From: Streptomyces sp.
Lineage (GTDB): Bacteria; Actinomycetota; Actinomycetes; Streptomycetales; Streptomycetaceae
Direction: 5' to 3'
Assembly: GCA_013362785.1 (NCBI GenBank)
Contig: JABFVM010000067.1
Span: 1 to 57,848 of the forward strand
DNA: 57,848 nt
Position numbers and translations under genes: made by a program. This document shows, piece after piece, positions 39,322 through 49,200 of the stretch (the first letter of the stretch is position 1; each line of letters begins with the position of its first letter). Below the pieces are notes generated by a model. It was not told where the DNA came from. It made no database searches and saw only the letters and a list, made by a program, of their open reading frames with translations.

Positions 39322-40611
39322 TCACCAGCGAGGCACCGAAGGCGTCACCCACCCCGGCTCGGCGATCCGCATCGCGGCCGCGTCGTCGCGGTCCCTGAGC
39401 GAGCCGTCGTCATCCAGCCACCGCCGGTGCAGCTCGGCCAGCCGTTCCCGGTCCAGCTCGACGCCGAGGCCGGGCGCGTCCGGCACGGTGACCCTGCCGC
39501 CGTCGAAGATGAGGCGCTCGGTGAGGACGTCCTCGGACTGCCAGGGGTAGTGGGAGTCGCAGGCGTGGTGGAGGTTCGGCACGGTCGACGCCACGTGGGT
39601 CATCGCGGCCAGGGAGATGCCCAGGTGGGTGTTGGAGTGCATGGACACCCCGACGCCGAAGGTGCGGCAGATCGCCGCCAGCTGCTGGGTGTTGCGCAGC
39701 CCGCCCCAGTAGTGGTGGTCGGAGAGGACGACCTGGACGGCGTCCCGGGTGAACGCCTCCTTGATCTCCGCGAACGTCGTCACGCACATGTTGGTCGCCA
39801 GCGGCACCCCGGCCCGCGCGGCGACCTCGGCCATGGCGGCCGTGCCGAGGGCCGGGTCCTCCAGGTACTCCAGGACGTCCCCGAGCTCCCGCGCCACGTC
39901 CAGCGAGGTCTCCACGGACCACGCCCCGTTGGGGTCGAGCCGCAGCGGGTGCCCGGGGAAGGCCTCGGCGAGCGCCCGTACGGCCGCGATCTCCTCGTCC
40001 GGCGGGAAGACACCGCCCTTGAGCTTGAACGACGTGAACCCGTACCGCTCCTTGAACCTGCGCGCCTGCTCGACGACCCCGGCCGGGTCGACGGCGGCCC
40101 CCCAGTCGTCCTTCTCCGCGCGCACGCCCTGCGGGTGCTCGGCCCACCGGTAGAACAGGTACGCGCTGTACTCGACGGCGTCCCGCAGCCTGCCCCCGAG
40201 CAGCGCGTGCACCGGCAGCCCGAGCGCCTTGCCGAGGGCGTCGAGACAGGCCACCTCGAAGCCGGAGACGACGGACAGCCGCAGCTTGTCGGCGGTCTGG
40301 ACGCCCCGCAGTCCGCCGACGTCGACCTGGCCGGAGACCCGGGACCGGTCGACGGACACCTCGTCCGCGACGACGAACAGGCCGTTCAGATCGCCGACTT
40401 GACGACCGATCAGCTTCTGGGCGAACGGCCTGGCGAGCTCCAGGTACTTGGTGTCGCCGTACGTCTCACCGACCCCGACGACCCCTCCCGCCGTCTCGAC
40501 CTCCACGATCAGCCGGGGCGTGTACGGCTGGTGGACGCCCTGGGTGTTCAGCAGGGGCGGGTCGGCGACCAGGATCGGGGTCAGGCGGACGTCGGTGATC
40601 GTGAGGTTCAC
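39322..40611 (-). CDS. gudD: Glucarate dehydratase (enolase superfamily)
   Basis: This 429-residue enzyme dehydrates D-glucarate (and idarate) to 5-keto-4-deoxyglucarate. Residues that fit the GlucD family are the KxK pair K196/K198 (FKLKGG), metal ligands D226 (LDPNGAWS), E251 (YLEDPA) and N274 (TNMCVT), and the His-Asp dyad D298 (LSDHHYWGG) with H325 (MHSNTHLG). GTG 40611 overlaps the stop of the preceding KdgD gene by 4 bp (GTGA). The next enzyme in the pathway is encoded by that partner gene, and control is by the IclR regulator across the divergent promoter. Confidence 0.94.
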   Translation of the reverse strand: MNLTITDVRLTPILVADPPLLNTQGVHQPYTPRLIVEVETAGGVVGVGETYGDTKYLELARPFAQKLIGRQVGDLNGLFVVADEVSVDRSRVSGQVDVGGLRGVQTADKLRLSVVSGFEVACLDALGKALGLPVHALLGGRLRDAVEYSAYLFYRWAEHPQGVRAEKDDWGAAVDPAGVVEQARRFKERYGFTSFKLKGGVFPPDEEIAAVRALAEAFPGHPLRLDPNGAWSVETSLDVARELGDVLEYLEDPALGTAAMAEVAARAGVPLATNMCVTTFAEIKEAFTRDAVQVVLSDHHYWGGLRNTQQLAAICRTFGVGVSMHSNTHLGISLAAMTHVASTVPNLHHACDSHYPWQSEDVLTERLIFDGGRVTVPDAPGLGVELDRERLAELHRRWLDDDGSLRDRDDAAAMRIAEPGWVTPSVPRW

Positions 40612-41546
40612 AGTGCGGCTCCTACGAGGTCGAGGCCGGTGGCGAGCAGGGTGCGCAGTTCGGCCAGGTCGGCGGCCGACGGGTCGGTGAGCGGGGCCCG
40701 TACGGGGCCGACCGGGCGGCCGCGCAGCCGGGCCGCCGCCTTCACCAGGGACACGGCGTATCCGGGCACCCGGTCGCGGAGTTCGACGAGCGGGACGTAG
40801 AAGTCGCGCAGCAGTTTGTCGACCGTGCCGTGGTCGCCGTCCTGGAGGGCGGCGAAGAAGGCGTTCGCGATCTCGGGGGCGAAGGCGTGGACGGCGGAGG
40901 AGTAGGCGGGGACGCCGACGGCGGCGTAGGCGCGGGCCTGGATCTCGGCGGTGGCGGCGCCGTTGAAGAAGAGGAAGTCCTCGGGGGCGGCGAGGGTGAG
41001 GCGCTGGAGGCGGTCGAGGTCGCTGTGGCCGTCCTTGAGCCCGATGACGCCGGGGATGCGGGCGATCCGCCGCAACGACTCGACGGTGAAGGCGACCTGG
41101 CCGCGCTGGTAGGCGATGAGCGGCAGCCGGGTGCGGGCCGCGAGCCGCTCCAGCTGGCCGACCAGGCCGTCCTGCGGGGCGGCGACCAGGTAGTGCGGCA
41201 GGACGAGGAGGGCGTCGGCGCCGGCCTCCTCGGCGATCCGCGCGAACCGGGCGGCCTGCGCCCAGCCGTACCCGACCCCGGCGACGACGGGCACGCGCCC
41301 GCCCGACTCCTCGACGGCGACGGTGACGACCTGCCGGTACTCGTCCTCGTCCAGCGAGAAGAACTCGCCGGTGCCGCAGGCGGGGAAGAGGGCGCCGGGG
41401 GCGGTGGCGAGCTGGGCGGCGACATGGGCGCGGAAGCCGTCCGGGTCCAGGGAGCCGTCCTCGTGGAAGCTCGTGAGCGGGAACGACAGCACGCCGCGCG
41501 CCATGCCGTCCCGCAACCGCCGGGCCGTGTCCGTATCGAGGCTCAC
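40608..41546 (-). CDS. kdgD: 5-dehydro-4-deoxyglucarate dehydratase (DapA superfamily)
   Basis: This 312-residue TIM-barrel lyase forms a Schiff base with its substrate, removes CO2 and water and gives 2-oxoglutarate semialdehyde. The catalytic Lys is K171 in IGLKDGHSD, and the Tyr at 146 in IAYQRG assists. The motif GALFPACGTGEFFSL replaces the usual DapA GTTGE and is typical of KdgD. GTG 41546 has GGGAGA 4 nt upstream. It is first in the kdgD-gudD unit. A dehydrogenase for the semialdehyde product was not found in the window. Confidence 0.93.
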   Translation of the reverse strand: MSLDTDTARRLRDGMARGVLSFPLTSFHEDGSLDPDGFRAHVAAQLATAPGALFPACGTGEFFSLDEDEYRQVVTVAVEESGGRVPVVAGVGYGWAQAARFARIAEEAGADALLVLPHYLVAAPQDGLVGQLERLAARTRLPLIAYQRGQVAFTVESLRRIARIPGVIGLKDGHSDLDRLQRLTLAAPEDFLFFNGAATAEIQARAYAAVGVPAYSSAVHAFAPEIANAFFAALQDGDHGTVDKLLRDFYVPLVELRDRVPGYAVSLVKAAARLRGRPVGPVRAPLTDPSAADLAELRTLLATGLDLVGAAL

Positions 41547-41556
41547 GCCATCTCCC

Positions 41557-41577
41557 TATGTAGATGCCATCCACGTA
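41557..41577. promoter_or_regulatory. Candidate IclR operator before kdgD
   Basis: This is a dyad centred at 41567. ATG-TAGATG and CATC-CACGT flank a central C, and 8 of the first 10 base pairs around the centre match. It covers the region 11-31 bp upstream of kdgD, where a repressor would block the promoter or the ribosome-binding site. Confidence 0.6.
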
Positions 41578-41645
41578 TAGGAATCGAGATTAGATACGCG
41601 AACCAGCACCGTCAATGACACGGTCGGCCCGATTACCATCGCCCC

Positions 41646-42431
41646 ATGTCAGAGACAGGCGGCGTCCGCGAGGTGAAGTCCGCGGCGCGGACGGTCGAGT
41701 TGCTGGAGCTCCTCGCCGTACGCGGCGACCGTCCGGCACGTCTCCAGGAGCTGGCCGACGAGCTGGACGTGCCGCGCAGCTCCATGTACGCGCTACTGCA
41801 GACCCTGATCTCCCGCGGCTGGGTCCGCACCGATGTCACCGGCTCGCTCTACGGCATCGGCATCCACGCCCTGCTCACCGGCACCAGCTACCTCGACTCC
41901 GACCCGCGCGTCCGCGTCGTACGCCCGTACCTCGACGAGGCGTCCCAGGCGCTGGGCGAGACGATCCACATGGCGCGCCTGGACGGCCGGGACGTGGCGT
42001 ATCTGGCGACGCGGGAGTCGCACGAGTACCTGCGGACCATCAGTCGCGTCGGGCGCCGCCTGCCGGCCCACGCGGGCGCCCTGGGCAAAGCGCTGCTCGC
42101 CGAACGCCCCGACGCCGACCTTCCCGAGGGCCCGTACGAGACCCTCACGCCCAACACCCACACCACCCGCGACGCCCTCACCGCCGACCTCGCCGAGGTG
42201 CGTGCGCGCGGCTACTCGGTCGACCGCGAGGAGGGCGTCCTCGGCATCGTCGGCTTCGGCTTCGCCCTGCGCTACGACACCCCCGCCCAGGACGCGATCA
42301 GCTGCTCGGTGCCGGTGGCCCGGCTGTCGGCGGGGCACGAGGAACGGATCGTGGCGGTGATGCGGGAGATCAGGGCGAAGATCGAGGCGACGGTGCCCGG
42401 CGGGGGCGGATCGGTGCATTGGCGCAGGTGA
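41646..42431 (+). CDS. IclR-family regulator of the glucarate genes
   Basis: The protein has 261 residues. An N-terminal winged helix-turn-helix is at about 10-75 (LQELADELDVPRSSMYALLQTLISRGWV), and an effector-binding GAF-like IclR domain is at about 80-250 (ALGKALLA, RGYSVDREE, CSVPVARLS). It is divergent from kdgD-gudD with an operator-like dyad between, so it most likely senses glucarate or a breakdown product and controls these genes. ATG 41646 is the only well-placed start. Confidence 0.93.
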   Translation: MSETGGVREVKSAARTVELLELLAVRGDRPARLQELADELDVPRSSMYALLQTLISRGWVRTDVTGSLYGIGIHALLTGTSYLDSDPRVRVVRPYLDEASQALGETIHMARLDGRDVAYLATRESHEYLRTISRVGRRLPAHAGALGKALLAERPDADLPEGPYETLTPNTHTTRDALTADLAEVRARGYSVDREEGVLGIVGFGFALRYDTPAQDAISCSVPVARLSAGHEERIVAVMREIRAKIEATVPGGGGSVHWRR

Positions 42432-42655
42432 GAGCACCTGCGAGGGCACTCTGAAGGCACCTGCGAAGGTCGACCGGGGCAACCTCGACTACCCCCCTTC
42501 CCCCACCCCAAACAGAACGTGCCTTAGATCACACCGTTCCCACTTTTTCGCGCGTCCCCTCGCTTGATACAAATTCTCCGCGCGTTCCTGTCCGTCGACG
42601 GCCTGCGCCCCTCCCCCTTTCTTGTGCCGTCCTTTCGCATGCCCTGGGAACGCCC
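42432..42655. other. Intergenic region before the MFS gene
   Basis: No gene is seen. The part 42530-42590 is unusually AT-rich for this window (TTGATACAAATTCTCC at 42562), so it probably contains the promoter of the MFS gene. Confidence 0.4.
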
Positions 42656-43843
42656 GTGCTCGCCCCCCGCACCACTGCCTGGCCCCTCGTCGCCCTTTTC
42701 ACGGCCGGGTACCTCGCCCCGTATCTGCTGCCGACGGTCGTCGGCAGGCTCGACTCCGGACTTCCGCTCTCTCCCACCCAGGCGGGTGCCGTCGGCAGTG
42801 CGCTGCTGCTGAGTTCCGCCGCGGCCGGCTTCCTGCTGGCCTCCCGCGTCGAACGCGTCGGCGCCCGCAGGCTGGCCCGGACCGGCCTCACCCTGGCCCT
42901 GCTCGGCTACGGCGGTGCCGCACTCACACCCGCCGTACCGGCCGTCGTCCTCGGCGTCCTGGTCGGCGGCTTCGGATCCGGTACGGTCACGGCGGTCGCC
43001 GCCACCCGTATCGCGGCCCAGCGCGACCCGCACCGGGCCACCACGGCCGGCCTGCTCGGTGTCTCCGCCCTCGCGGGCACCGTCTATCTGACGGTGCCGC
43101 ACCTCGGTCCGGGCCATGGTCAGCCGCTGGCCGCGATCGCCCTCACCGCACTCGCCGTATGGCCCCTGACGAGCCGTCTGCCGTCGGTCACCGCCCCGCA
43201 GCCGCAGGCGGTCCGGGCCGCATCCGACCTCCCTCACCGCCGCCAGGGTCTGATCCTCGCCGCCTGCATGCTGTGCTGGTCCCTCGTCCAGAACTCCCTG
43301 TGGGGCGTCAGCGGCCGGATCGGTCTGACGCAGGCACATCTGAGCGAGGCCACGGTCGGCGCGGTGTTCGCCGTGGCGCTGGGCGCCGGGCTGCTCGGTG
43401 TCACCGGGGCGGGCGCGCTCGGCCCGCGCCTCGGGCTCGCACTGCCCATCGGCGGCGGTACGGCCGTCATCGCGGCCTGCGTCGTGCTCAGCGCGTCCGC
43501 CACCGACCTGTCGTCCTTCGCGACCGGCGAGATCGCGTGGAACACCCTCTACCCGATCGTCCTGTCGTACGTCATCGGCCTCGCCGCCTCCCTAGACGGG
43601 CGCGGCCGCTGGGCGGTGCTCGTCGGCTCGGCCTCGTCGCTGGGCACGGCGGCGGGCCCGCTGACGGGCAGCGTGCTGTCGGCGCAGGCCGGGTTCCCGG
43701 TCATGGGGGCGGTGCTGGCGGTCGGGCTGCTGGTGGTCGCCGTGCCGATGACGGCGGTGGCGCTCGGCGTGGGCAGGCGCCCCCTGCCGGTGGTGGAGAT
43801 CCCGGTGGAGGCCCCTGCCTACGACAGGGCGACAGCGGCCTAG
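42656..43843 (+). CDS. MFS transporter
   Basis: This 395-residue protein has about 12 helices. A motif-A-like loop is at about 62-72 (LASRVERVGARRLARTG), and Gly/Ala-rich helices follow (LGVLVGGFGSGTVTAVAATRIA). It is like bacterial single-gene MFS proteins of unknown substrate. GTG 42656 starts MLAPRTTAWPLVALF. The gene is convergent with the deaminase gene and its TAG stop lies inside a shared palindrome. The neighbouring glucarate genes suggest a sugar-acid substrate, but the 224-bp gap and lack of coupling make this weak. Confidence 0.82.
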   Translation: MLAPRTTAWPLVALFTAGYLAPYLLPTVVGRLDSGLPLSPTQAGAVGSALLLSSAAAGFLLASRVERVGARRLARTGLTLALLGYGGAALTPAVPAVVLGVLVGGFGSGTVTAVAATRIAAQRDPHRATTAGLLGVSALAGTVYLTVPHLGPGHGQPLAAIALTALAVWPLTSRLPSVTAPQPQAVRAASDLPHRRQGLILAACMLCWSLVQNSLWGVSGRIGLTQAHLSEATVGAVFAVALGAGLLGVTGAGALGPRLGLALPIGGGTAVIAACVVLSASATDLSSFATGEIAWNTLYPIVLSYVIGLAASLDGRGRWAVLVGSASSLGTAAGPLTGSVLSAQAGFPVMGAVLAVGLLVVAVPMTAVALGVGRRPLPVVEIPVEAPAYDRATAA

Positions 43844-43857
43844 GCCTAGGCCCTGTC
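43831..43857. terminator. Bidirectional terminator enclosing both stop codons
   Basis: GACAG-c-GGCCTAGG is followed by CCTAGGCC-CTGTC: 13 paired bases around a 16-bp perfect palindrome (43837-43852). The stop codons of the convergent MFS (TAG 43841-43843) and deaminase (TAG, 43846-43848 on the minus strand) both lie inside it. Confidence 0.7.
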
Positions 43858-44871
43858 GGCCCGGAACTCGTACGCCTCGACCTCGGCGAGATAGCGCGCC
43901 CGCCGCTCCTCGTCATGCTCCAGGAAGGACGCGAGGAAGGAGTTGCGGGCCAGCTCACGCAGCCGGTCCGTGCTCAGGCCGAGGGTCTCTTCCACGGCGG
44001 CGAAGTTGTCTCCCGCGTAGCCGCCGAAGTAGGCCGGGTCGTCGGAGTTGACCGTGCACAGCAGCCCGGCGTCGAGCATGGCCGGGAGAGGGTGGTCGGC
44101 AAGGGTGTCGACCGTGCGCAGGCGGACGTTGGAGAGCGGGCACAGGGTCAGCGGAACCCGGTCCCGGACCAGCCGCTCGACCAGTTCCGGCGACTCCATG
44201 CACCGCAGCCCGTGGTCGACCCGCTCGACGCCGAGCACGTCGAGGGCCTCGGTGATGTACTCCGGCGGCCCTTCCTCCCCGGCGTGCGCCACCCGCCTCA
44301 GCCCCAGTGCGGCGGCGGCCTCGTACACCTCGCGGAACTTCACCGGCGGGTGCCCGACCTCGGCGGAGTCGAGCCCGACGCCGACGATCCGGTCGAGGTA
44401 CGGCCTCGCGGCCTCCAGCGTTTCAAGTGCCGACTCGGCGGACTCGTCCCGCAGGAAGCACAGGATCAGCTGGGTGGAGACACCGTGCGCGGACTCGCTG
44501 TGGGCGAGCGCCCGCCACAGCCCCTCGACGACCGTGCCCATCTCCACGCCCCGCGCGAGGTGCGCCTGCGGGTCGAAGAAGATCTCCGCGTGCCGCACGC
44601 CCTGGGCGGCGGCACGGGCGAGGTAGGCATCGGCCAGGTCCGCGAAGTCCTGCTCGGTGCGCAGGACGGCCATGAGCTCGTAGTACAGGTTCAGGAAGGA
44701 CTGGAGATCCTCGAACTGGTAGGCCTTGCGGAGCGCCTCGGTGTCGCCGTAGGGAAGCTGGACGTTGTTCCGGGCGGCCAGTTCGAAGGCGAGCTCCGGT
44801 TCGAGGGTGCCTTCGATGTGGAGGTGCAGTTCTGCTTTCGGGACGGGCATCGAAGCATCGTACGGCGGCAT
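43846..44871 (-). CDS. Adenosine/adenine deaminase family protein
   Basis: This 341-residue metal-dependent deaminase has the HxH zinc pair in ELHLHIEGTLEPEL (H16, H18), the catalytic HAGEE segment (VAHAGEEG), the VDHG motif and the last zinc ligand in NSDDPAYFGG. The HIEGTLEPEL form is closer to the adenine-deaminase (ADE_2) clade than to classic adenosine deaminases, so both adenine and adenosine are possible substrates in purine salvage. ATG 44871 overlaps the RNase Z stop (TAATG); ATG 44850 is an alternative. It is third in the HIT-rnz-deaminase operon. Confidence 0.9.
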   Translation of the reverse strand: MPPYDASMPVPKAELHLHIEGTLEPELAFELAARNNVQLPYGDTEALRKAYQFEDLQSFLNLYYELMAVLRTEQDFADLADAYLARAAAQGVRHAEIFFDPQAHLARGVEMGTVVEGLWRALAHSESAHGVSTQLILCFLRDESAESALETLEAARPYLDRIVGVGLDSAEVGHPPVKFREVYEAAAALGLRRVAHAGEEGPPEYITEALDVLGVERVDHGLRCMESPELVERLVRDRVPLTLCPLSNVRLRTVDTLADHPLPAMLDAGLLCTVNSDDPAYFGGYAGDNFAAVEETLGLSTDRLRELARNSFLASFLEHDEERRARYLAEVEAYEFRADRA

Positions 44872-45776
44872 TACCGACGTTTCGGCAGCGGCACCCGCAG
44901 CAGGTCGTGCGCGACCGTCAGCTCCCCGTCGAAACCGGCGTCCCGTGCCTGCCGCTCGAACTCGTCCGGCTCGGTGTAGCGCTGGCTGAAGTGGGTGAGC
45001 ACGAGATGCCGTACGCCGCACTCTTGCGCGACGCGGGCGGCCTGACCGGCGGTCAGGTGGCCGTGCTCGACGGCGAGTCCGGTGTCCTCGTCCAGGAAGG
45101 TGGACTCGATGACGAGCATGTCGCAGCCGTCGGCGAGGGTGTAGACCCCGTCGCACAGCCGGGTGTCCATGACGAACGCGAACCGCTGCCCGCGCCGGAT
45201 CTCGCTCACCTCGTCCAGCGAGACCCCGCCGAGCACGCCGTCCCGCTGGAGCCGCCCGACATCCGGCCCCTTGATGCCGTGCGCGGCGAGACGGCCCGGC
45301 AGCATCCGGCGCCCGTCGGGCTCGACCAGGCGATAGCCGTAGGACTCGACGGGGTGCGAGAGGAGGGCCGTGTGCAGTGCGTATCCACCGGTGTCGACGA
45401 TGACGCCGTCGGCACTGACCGGGGCCTGCGCGATGTCGACGGTCTCGCGGTAGGCGGTGGCGTAGCGCAGCCGGTCGAAGAAGCGCTGGCCGGAAAGCGG
45501 GTAGTGGGCGGTGACGGGGTGCGGGACCTTGTCGAGGTTGATCCGCTGGATCACGCCCGCGAGCCCGAGGGAGTGGTCGCCGTGGAAGTGGGTGACACAG
45601 ATCCGGTTCAGGTCGTGGGCGGCGACGCCGGCACGCAGCATCTGTCGCTGGGTGCCCTCGCCGGGGTCGAAGAGGATGCCCTCGCCGTCCCAGCGCAGCA
45701 GATACCCGTTGTGGTTGCGGTGCCGGGTCGGGACCTGGCTCGCCGTCCCGAGGACGACCAGTTCACGTACGGACAC
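44871..45776 (-). CDS. rnz: Ribonuclease Z
   Basis: This 301-residue tRNA 3'-processing endonuclease has the metallo-beta-lactamase fold. The family motif HFHGDH at 63-68 holds the zinc ligands, later ligands are H in [11 protein letters not shown] and LTHFSQRY, and the exosite region is the [22 protein letters not shown] part. It removes trailers from tRNA precursors lacking CCA. It starts 6 bp after the HIT gene and overlaps the deaminase gene (TAATG). Confidence 0.95.
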   Translation of the reverse strand: MSVRELVVLGTASQVPTRHRNHNGYLLRWDGEGILFDPGEGTQRQMLRAGVAAHDLNRICVTHFHGDHSLGLAGVIQRINLDKVPHPVTAHYPLSGQRFFDRLRYATAYRETVDIAQAPVSADGVIVDTGGYALHTALLSHPVESYGYRLVEPDGRRMLPGRLAAHGIKGPDVGRLQRDGVLGGVSLDEVSEIRRGQRFAFVMDTRLCDGVYTLADGCDMLVIESTFLDEDTGLAVEHGHLTAGQAARVAQECGVRHLVLTHFSQRYTEPDEFERQARDAGFDGELTVAHDLLRVPLPKRR

Positions 45777-45782
45777 GGCGAC

Positions 45783-46136
45783 TTATCCGGGGGGCCACTG
45801 CAGGCCGCGACCGCCGAGGATGTGGGCGTGGGCGTGCCAGACGGTCTGGCCCGCGCCCGCGCCGGTGTTGAAGACGATCCGGTAGCTCTCCAGCTTGTCC
45901 TCGTCGGCGACTGCCTGGGCCTCGCGCAGGACGTCCGCGGTGAGGGCCGGGTCGGCGGCGGCGAGGGCGGCGGCGTTCGGGTAGTGCGCCTTGGGGATGA
46001 CCAGGACGTGGGTCGGTGCCTGGGGGTTGATGTCCCGGAACGCGACGGTCGTCTCCGTCTCCCGCACGATCGTCGCCGGGACGTGCCCTTCGGCGATCTT
46101 GCAGAACAGGCAGTCGTCCTGCGGCTCCCCTGACAT
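45783..46136 (-). CDS. HIT-family nucleotide hydrolase
   Basis: This 117-residue protein is of the Hint/histidine triad branch. The triad is HAHAHIL (H101, H103, H105, with catalytic H103 expected), and the N-terminal DCLFCKIAEG supplies Cys zinc ligands. It probably hydrolyses nucleoside phosphoramidates or AMP derivatives. ATG 46136 has GGAGGG 3-4 nt upstream. It leads the operon with RNase Z and the deaminase; HIT genes near phoH or rsmE are common in actinobacteria. Confidence 0.93.
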   Translation of the reverse strand: MSGEPQDDCLFCKIAEGHVPATIVRETETTVAFRDINPQAPTHVLVIPKAHYPNAAALAAADPALTADVLREAQAVADEDKLESYRIVFNTGAGAGQTVWHAHAHILGGRGLQWPPG

Positions 46137-46205
46137 GTTCCCTCCGGGGGTTCGGCCGGTCTGGTTTACGGGGGGCATCGTATCGTCGCCGGGTGCGGGT
46201 TATCG

Positions 46206-46262
46206 GTGGCTGGTCGCGCCCACGCGGCGGAGCCGCATATCGATACAGCCCCGCGCCCCTTA
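46206..46262 (-). repeat. Streptomyces-type dispersed intergenic repeat, copy 3 (variant)
   Basis: On the minus strand it reads TAAGGGGCGCGGGGCTGTAT, then GGCTCCGCCGCGTGGGCGCG and ACCAGCCACC. It keeps the two ends of the other copies but has a different middle. Its first three bases are the stop codon (TAA) of the tricorn gene. Confidence 0.8.
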
Positions 46263-49200
46263 GGTCGGCAAGGCTGGCGGCGTTTTAGCTGGACGTTCCT
46301 CCAGTCCGGCCAGCGCAATCCTGATCGCCTCGTCCAGTTGGGCGTCCCTCCCCGCCACCCAGTCCTGCGGCCGCTGGACCACCTCCACGTCCGGGTCGAC
46401 GCCGTGGTTCTCCACGTCCCAGCCGTGCCCCTCCAGCCAGATGGCGTACTTCGGCTGGGTGATCAGGGTGCCGTCGACCAGGCGGTAACGGCTGTCGATG
46501 CCGATCACGCCGCCCCACGTCCGGGTCCCGACCACCGGGCCGAGCCCCAGCGCCTTGATGGCCGCGTTGACGATGTCGCCGTCGGACCCGGAGAACTCGT
46601 TGGCGACGGCCACCACGGGACCGCGCGGAGCGTCCTCGGGATAGCTGTACGGCCGCATCCCGCGCGGCAGTTCCCATCCGACGATCCGTCGGGCCAGCTT
46701 CTCCACGACCAGCTGGGAGGTGTGTCCGCCGCCGTTCTCCCGGACGTCCACGACGAGCCCTTCGCGCGCCACCTCGACCCGCAGGTCCCGGTGGATCTGG
46801 GCCCACCCGGGCGCCTGCATGTCCGGGACGTGCAGATAGCCGAGCCGTCCGCCGGACTTCTCATGGACGTACGCCCGCCGGTCCGCCACCCACGCGTGGT
46901 AGCGCAGCGGCTGCTCGTCCGCGATCGGGACGACGACCGCGTGCCGTACGTCCCCGCCGCCGGCCGGCGAGATCGTCAGCTCCACCGCCTTGCCCGCCGT
47001 GCCGACGAGCAGCGGTCCGGGCCCGGTCACCGGATCCACCGGCATCCCGGCGACCGCCACGACCGCGTCGCCGGCCCGCACCGCGACGCCGGGTGCGGCC
47101 AGCGGCGCCCGGGCGTCGGGGTCGGAGGTCTCCGAGGGCAGGATGCGGTCGATCCGCCAACTCCCGTCGTCGTGCCGGGAGATGTCGGCGCCGAGCAGCC
47201 CCTGCCGGGCCCCGCCGCCGTGTCCGCCGCGCGGTGTGACGTAGGCGTGCGAGGTGCCCAGTTCGCCCTGCACCTCCCAGAGCAGGTCGACCAGGTCGTC
47301 ATGGGTGGCGACGCGGTCGAGCAGCGGGCGGTAGCGGTCCAGTACGCCCGTCCAGTCCACGCCGCTCATGTCCGGCCGCCAGAAGTGGTCCCGCATGATG
47401 CGGCCGGTCTCGTCGAACATCTGCCGCCACTCGGCACCCGGGTCGACCCGCTGCCGTACCCGCGTCAGGTCCACGGTGATGTTCGAGTCGCTGTCCTCGT
47501 CGCCGGAGGCCCGCCGGTCGCTCGGTACGACCTTGAGCCGCCCGTCGGTCCACAGCAGCAGCCGCTTGCCGTCGCCGCTGACCTCGAAGTGGTCGGCGTC
47601 GTCGGCGAGATGCTCGACGCGCCGCTGGCCGAGGTCGTAGCGCTCCATCTCGGTCTTCGGCTCGGGGTCGTCCGGCGTGGCCCGCGACGAGCCGAGGGCG
47701 CCCCGCACGGGGTGGCGCAGCCACAGCACGCCGTCCTTCGCGGCCCGCAGGTTGGTGTAGCGGGCGGCCTCGACCGGGAACGGCACGATCCGGTCGGCGA
47801 GCCCTTCGAGGTCGATGCGGGTGGTCGGGGCGCCCTCGCTGTCGGGCGTCTCGTCCTTGTCGGGCGCGTCGAAGGGGCGGCCGTGCCGCTGCGGGCCGAA
47901 GGGGGACGGGGTGGTCGCGGCGAGGGTGATCAGGTGGGGGCGGGAGCCGACGACGAACGCGAGGTCGAAGACGTGCTCGTCGTAGACCGGGTCGAAGGCC
48001 CGGGTCGACAGGAACACCAGGTGCTTGCCGTCCTGGGTGAACGCGGGCGCGTAGTCCTGGAAGCGCAGCGGCGTCGCCTCGGAGACCGACAGGTCGGTGG
48101 TGTTGGCGAGCTTGAGCTGGCACAGCGGGCGCGGGCCGGGGTGGGACCAGGCGAGCCAGGCCGAGTCGGGCGAGAAGACCAGCCCGGAGACATCGCCGTC
48201 CGCACTGCGGTCGACCTCGCGGACCTCGCCGCTCTCCCGCTCGACGAGCAGCAGCCGCCCGTCGTGCGCGGCGACCGCCGCCCGGCTTCCGTCGGGTGCC
48301 ATGGCGAGCTCCAGGACCCGCCCGAGCTGCCCGGCGGCCAGCCTGCGCGGGGTGGCCCCGGGCGCAAGGCCGGTCGCGGGGGCGAACTCCAGCGCGTCGT
48401 CGCCCTCCGCGTCCGTCACCCACACCACCCATTCCTCGCCCTCCGCGCGGAAGGTGCGCGGCAGCCGGGCCCGTACGCCGGGCTCGGCGGCGAGCGCACG
48501 GGCGGGACCGGAGCGGTGGGTGACCCAGTGCACGGCGCCCCGGACGGCGACCGCGCTGCCGCGCGCGGCATGGTCGGGCGCGGCCTCGCCGAAGGCGCGC
48601 GAGGCGTTCAGCGGGTACGGCTGCCGGTCGGTGCGCTGCCCGCCGAGCCGGATGTCGAGCCTGCGCGGCTCGGCCCCGCCGAGGTCGTCGAGGAGCCACA
48701 GCTCACCGGCGCAGGCGTACACGACACGGCCGCCGTCGCTCGCGGCGTGCCGGGCGTAGAAGCCGTCGACGGGGGTGTGCCGGCGCAGCTCGGATCCGTC
48801 GGCGAGAGAGGAGTACACGGCGCCGACGCCCTCGTGGTCGGAGAGGAAGGCGATCCGGTCCCCGACCCACATGGGGTACTCGATGTTCCCGTCGAGCTCG
48901 TCGTGCAGCCGGACGAAGTCCCCCTCGCCCTGCGGGTCTCCTTCGGGGCCGATCCACAACTTGCCCGCCGTGCCGCCCCGGTACCGCTTCCAGCGCGCCG
49001 CCTCCAGTCCCATCGGCGCGGACGCGAGGACGAGCCGGGGCCCGTGCACGACGTCGCCGACGGGGCCGTACGGCAGGGTCGTGGCGGGTCCGCCGTCGAG
49101 CGGGACGGTGTGGGCCCAGGTGCGGCGGCTGCCCGCCTGACCCTGGGTGCTGATCGCGAGGACCTTGCCGTCGGGGGTCCAGCCGCGCACCCGGGTCTGC

